Source of the DNA: Betaproteobacteria bacterium
GTDB lineage: Bacteria > Pseudomonadota > Gammaproteobacteria > Burkholderiales > CAIKXV01
Direction: 5' to 3'
Assembly: GCA_021298815.1 (NCBI GenBank)
Contig: JAJTHE010000037.1
Span: 62,001-126,000 of the forward strand
Length of the DNA: 64,000 bases
In this document: positions 60,998-64,000 of the stretch, piece after piece
Layout: every line of letters begins with the position of its first letter
Numbering within the stretch: the first letter of the stretch is position 1
Made by a program: the position numbers and the translations under genes
The notes under the pieces: generated by a model
What the model saw: only the letters and a program-made list of their open reading frames with translations
Told to the model about the DNA's origin: nothing
Databases searched by the model: none

Positions 60998-61480
60998 CTA
61001 TCTCGGACCGAGCCCGCGCGCCGCGCGCTCGGCGATCCATTTCAGCCGGAGGTCCTGGCACTCCTGCGTGCGCACGCCGGTGACGAAATCGAGCGAACGG
61101 TCGGTGAGCTCCAGCAGCGTCTCGACGCTGTAGCGGCCGACATCCTTGCGACCGATCCCCGCATGGCGTCCGCCGATCACCAGGCAGCCGACCTTCGCTT
61201 CCAGGATCGCCCAGCAGCACATCGGGCACGGCTCCATCGCGGTATAGAGCGTGCAGTCGGACAGCTCCACCCGCTTCTGCTCGGCGCACACCTGGCGGAT
61301 CACCACCATCTCGCCATGCGCGGTGGGGTCGGAGTCGGAGTACACCCGGTTGCCACCGCGCGCGAGGATGTTTCCGTCGCCGTCGACGATCAGCGAGCCG
61401 AGCGGCCGGTTGCCCTGCACCCAGGCCTCGCGCGACAGCTCGAGCGCGATGTCCATGAAGTGTTGGTGATCGAGTGCCAT
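60998..61480 (-). CDS. Nucleoside/guanine-type deaminase
   Basis: A 160-residue cytidine deaminase-fold enzyme starting at the ATG at 61480 after AGGAGGAAGG. The zinc site is His55-x-Glu57 (PTAHGEMVVI) and Cys85/Cys88 (MEPCPMCCW). Its length fits the guanine deaminase/tRNA adenosine deaminase branch, though substrate specificity is not clear; the usual A in HAE is G. It lies between two Bug genes on the same strand, suggesting uptake and deamination of an N-containing compound. Confidence 0.87.
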   Translation of the reverse strand: MALDHQHFMDIALELSREAWVQGNRPLGSLIVDGDGNILARGGNRVYSDSDPTAHGEMVVIRQVCAEQKRVELSDCTLYTAMEPCPMCCWAILEAKVGCLVIGGRHAGIGRKDVGRYSVETLLELTDRSLDFVTGVRTQECQDLRLKWIAERAARGLGPR

Positions 61481-61510
61481 TGCCTTCCTCCTGGGGTCGT
61501 TCAAGCCGGA

Positions 61511-62500
61511 TCAGTCGAGCCGGATCTTCGCCTGTTGTATCACCTGCCCGAAGCGGGCGAGCTCGGAGCGGATCAGCTGCCCGAGCAACCTGCCATCGCC
61601 GGGCGTCAACTCCGCGCCCTGGTTGGCGAAGCTCTTCTGCACCTGCGGATCCTTCAGCACGACGAGCAGGTCGGATTCGATCCGAGACAGCACCTCGGCC
61701 GACGTACCGGTCGGCGCGAGCAGGCCGTTCCAGATCACCACGTCCATCGACGGATAGCCGGACTGCACCAGGGTCGGGACATCGGGCACCAGGCTCATCG
61801 GCTTCGCACTGGTCACCGCCAGCGCACGCAGCTTGCCGCTGCGCACTTGTCCGAGCACTGCCGGCACCGCATGCAGGCCGGCCTGCGCCTGCCCGTTCAT
61901 GATGCTGACCACGGCAGGCGCCGCACCGGTATGCGGCAGGTGCAGCAGGTCGACCTGCGCCGCGCGCTTGAACATCTCGGCGGCGAGGTGGGTACTCGCG
62001 CCATTGCCCGACGAGGCATAGATCAGTTCGCCCGGCCGTGCCCTCGCCAGCCTGACCAGGTCCGCCACCGTCTTCGCCGGCAGCGACGGATGCACGACGA
62101 ACACCATCGGCGTCGAGGCGATCAGCCCGATCGGCGCGAAGTCGCGCAGCGTGTCGTAGTTGAGCTTCGCGTACAGGTTCGGGTTGACCGCGAGTTCAGT
62201 CGAGGAGCCGAGCAACAGCGTGTAGCCGTCCGCCTTCGCACGCGCCGCGACCTCGGTGCCGATAGTGCCGCCTGCGCCTGGGCGGTTCTCGACGAACACC
62301 TTCTGGCTCCAGCGCTCTCCCAGCTGCTGGCCGATGATCCGGCCGGCGGTGTCGGAGGCGCCGCCGACGGTGAACGGCACGATCATGCGCACCGGGGATG
62401 CGGGCCAGGATTGGGCGGACGCGCTGCCGGTCGCGAGCGCGGATGCGGCGGCAGCAACGACGATCAGCGGGATGGCGGTTCGATGCGCGAGGCTATACAC
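61511..62500 (-). CDS. Bug/TctC-like periplasmic solute-binding protein (no. 20, atypical)
   Basis: A 329-residue protein. I start it at a GTG (62500, VYSLAHRT) seven bases after GGAGGAG; ATG codons at 62533 and 62557 lie upstream of that site and are less likely. The signal peptide ends ASAQ. Landmarks are VRMIVPFTVGGASDTAGR and VFVENRPGAGGTIG. The YKG loop reads LLHLPHTGAAPAVVSIM, without lysine. It is first in the unit with the deaminase. Confidence 0.88.
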   Translation of the reverse strand: MYSLAHRTAIPLIVVAAAASALATGSASAQSWPASPVRMIVPFTVGGASDTAGRIIGQQLGERWSQKVFVENRPGAGGTIGTEVAARAKADGYTLLLGSSTELAVNPNLYAKLNYDTLRDFAPIGLIASTPMVFVVHPSLPAKTVADLVRLARARPGELIYASSGNGASTHLAAEMFKRAAQVDLLHLPHTGAAPAVVSIMNGQAQAGLHAVPAVLGQVRSGKLRALAVTSAKPMSLVPDVPTLVQSGYPSMDVVIWNGLLAPTGTSAEVLSRIESDLLVVLKDPQVQKSFANQGAELTPGDGRLLGQLIRSELARFGQVIQQAKIRLD

Positions 62501-62645
62501 GGATGCTCCTCCAGTGGCGTTGTCTGGCGGCATACAGGACCAGAATCCCGCGACCAAAGCAATAACGACGCCAGCCAGTCTGCACGCCGTCCGCGCACGC
62601 TATCATCCTGGGAGTTTTCCTGTGCTCGCTCCAACTGCCGCCCGC

Positions 62646-62936
62646 ATGGACCTGCCCCTGATCCTCGAGACACTGGTGAAACACAAGCCCGACCTGAAGC
62701 GCCGCTTCGGCGTGACGCGGCTCGCCGTGTTCGGATCGACCGCGCGCGGCACCGCACGGGCTGACAGCGATATCGACATGCTCGTGGCCTTCGACGGACC
62801 AGCCACGTCGGATCGTTACTTCGGGCTGCAGTTCTTCCTCGAGGATCTCCTCGGGCGCCCTGTCGACCTGGTGACGGACAAGGCGCTGCGCAGCGAACTG
62901 CGGTCCTCCGTCGAGGCCGAAGCGATCCATGTCTGA
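62646..62936 (+). CDS. mntA: MntA-type nucleotidyltransferase antitoxin
   Basis: A 96-residue minimal nucleotidyltransferase. The active site GSx10DxD is complete: Gly30-Ser31 and Asp42/Asp44 (VFGSTARG, then DSDIDMLVAF). In characterised MntA-HepT modules this enzyme AMPylates a tyrosine of HepT to silence it. The stop codon overlaps the start of the HepT gene by eight bases, so production is coupled. A GTG about 23 bases upstream is an alternative start. Confidence 0.9.
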   Translation: MDLPLILETLVKHKPDLKRRFGVTRLAVFGSTARGTARADSDIDMLVAFDGPATSDRYFGLQFFLEDLLGRPVDLVTDKALRSELRSSVEAEAIHV

Positions 62937-64000
62937 GCCCGTGCCGCCGCGGGCTGACCGGCAATGGCGGTTCTACGTTGAAGACATGCTTCGCTTTTCG
63001 CGCAAGATCATGGAGTACAGCGCGCAGCTCGACTTCCAGGCGTTCGATTCCGGCGGACAGGCCTTCGATGCCATCCTTCGCAACCTGGAACTGATCGGCG
63101 AGGCCGCAACGCATGTCCCGGAAGATGCACGTGCACGGAATCCGGGGATTCCGTGGCGGCGACTGGTGGCAACGCGGAACCGACTGATCCATGGCTACCT
63201 CGGCCTCGACAACGACACCCTGTGGAGCCTCGTGCGGTCGGATGTACCGGCGCTGGCAGACGCACTTGCCGGCCTTCAGGAAGGAAAGACTGTCCCTGCA
63301 GGCGCGCCCACTGCGTTCCGACGCTATGTCGGCATCGACTACTCGGGCGCACAGACGCCAACCAGCAGCCTGAAGGGGCTTCGCGTCTACCTGGTCGATG
63401 GTGACGGGACAGCAGCGGAAGTGGCGCCGCCCCCCAGCCCCCGCAAGTACTGGACGCGGCGCGGGATCGCTGAGTGGCTGGCGGCCGTACTGAGCGAGGA
63501 CCGCTCGACGATCGTAGGCATCGATCACGGATTTTCCTTCCCGCTGCGCTATTTCGAGTCGCACCAGATACCGCCGGAGTGGCCCGCCTTCCTCGAAGAC
63601 TTCCAGCGCCACTGGCCGACCGACGAAGACCACGTGTATGTCGACTTCGTGCGCCATGGGTCTGTCGGAAACGGCGATGCGCGCGGCGGCAGCAGCCGGT
63701 GGCGTCGAATCACCGAAATGCGCGCCCGATCGGCAAAGTCGGTGTTCCATTTCGACGTCCAGGGATCGGTCGCGAAGTCGACGCATGCCGGCATTCCCTG
63801 GCTGCTGTACTTGCGCCAAAGATGCGGCGACCGCCTGCATTTCTGGCCTTTCGACGGTTGGCAGGTGCCGGATGGCCACTCTGCGGTCGCCGAAGTCTAT
63901 CCGTCCCTCTGGAAGCATCTGTACCCGGGCGGGGACCGTACGCCTGACCAGCAGGACGCCTACACGATCGCCTGCTGGCTGCGCGACGCGGACAGGTCCG
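62929..64000 (+). CDS. hepT: HepT HEPN toxin fused to a DUF429-like, probable RNase H-fold domain (runs off the edge)
   Basis: At least 357 residues with no stop before the window ends. Residues 1-118 are HepT (DUF86): the catalytic Rx4HxY motif is Arg83-NRLI-His88-Gly-Tyr90, with Tyr90 the expected AMPylation site. After a short linker, residues 131-357 read as a DUF429-like domain: YVGIDYSGA (Asp137), IVGIDHGFSFP (Asp199), AEVYPSLWK (Glu322), then DQQDAYTIACWL (Asp340, Asp343), acidic residues spaced as in RNase H-like nucleases. HepT alone is usually about 110-140 residues. Codon use is the same on both sides, so a sequencing artefact joining two genes is unlikely. Confidence 0.8.
   Translation, partial: MSEPVPPRADRQWRFYVEDMLRFSRKIMEYSAQLDFQAFDSGGQAFDAILRNLELIGEAATHVPEDARARNPGIPWRRLVATRNRLIHGYLGLDNDTLWSLVRSDVPALADALAGLQEGKTVPAGAPTAFRRYVGIDYSGAQTPTSSLKGLRVYLVDGDGTAAEVAPPPSPRKYWTRRGIAEWLAAVLSEDRSTIVGIDHGFSFPLRYFESHQIPPEWPAFLEDFQRHWPTDEDHVYVDFVRHGSVGNGDARGGSSRWRRITEMRARSAKSVFHFDVQGSVAKSTHAGIPWLLYLRQRCGDRLHFWPFDGWQVPDGHSAVAEVYPSLWKHLYPGGDRTPDQQDAYTIACWLRDADRS

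Noticed and set aside
1-64000. CRISPR arrays, tRNA/rRNA genes, insertion sequences, integrases
   Set aside because: Read-through for regular spaced repeats, tRNA-like cloverleaf ends and transposase motifs gave nothing I could support.

Overview
The window is high-GC, gene-dense DNA that looks like a free-living betaproteobacterium of the Burkholderiales type. The strongest taxonomic hint is the number of Bug/TctC periplasmic binding proteins, a family expanded in Bordetella, Cupriavidus and relatives. No rRNA, tRNA, CRISPR array or insertion sequence was seen. I read about 66 protein genes, two probable broken genes, and a few regulatory sites.

The theme is solute capture plus small catabolic cassettes. 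Twenty complete Bug/TctC genes occupy close to a third of the 64 kb, yet no TctA or TctB membrane gene is present. Each Bug gene sits beside enzymes or a regulator: GntR and TauD-type dioxygenases (0.3-5.1 kb); a leaderless NMT1/THI5-like protein, polysaccharide deacetylase-like enzyme, MmgE/PrpD, VOC epimerase and hydrolase-CMD fusion in one operon (6.0-12.1 kb); M24-like and FAH proteins (17.4-19.7 kb); M20 hydrolases, PhyH and SDR (27.2-35.1 kb); LysR and an Asp/Glu-type racemase (36.2-39.1 kb); cupin, hydrolase and acyl-CoA dehydrogenase (42.8-47.5 kb); a TcuA-like flavoprotein (49.5-52.0 kb); and a nucleoside deaminase (61.0-61.5 kb). The layout suggests many independent capture-and-degrade units for organic acids, probably sharing transporters encoded elsewhere.

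Interspersed are non-catabolic modules. A sulfide cassette (13.3-17.3 kb) holds a BigR/SqrR-type ArsR repressor, two YeeE/YedE half-transporters, a membrane-anchored hydrolase, a sulfide:quinone oxidoreductase and a small membrane protein. A YhaO/YhaN-like nuclease/ATPase pair lies at 22.0-25.8 kb. A methyltransferase-HNH nuclease fusion lies at 41.0-42.8 kb. A macrodomain-like protein stands beside a dual-specificity phosphatase (47.7-49.3 kb). A Tat-exported PhoD-type phosphatase and a PEP-CTERM-like secreted protein lie at 52.1-54.7 kb. There are two VapBC modules (39.1-39.8 and 59.2-59.9 kb).

The right edge carries the most unusual gene. An MntA nucleotidyltransferase antitoxin overlaps a HepT toxin, and HepT continues in frame, without a stop, into a DUF429-like, probably RNase H-fold domain that runs off the window. 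All family assignments come from reading motifs, without database searches.
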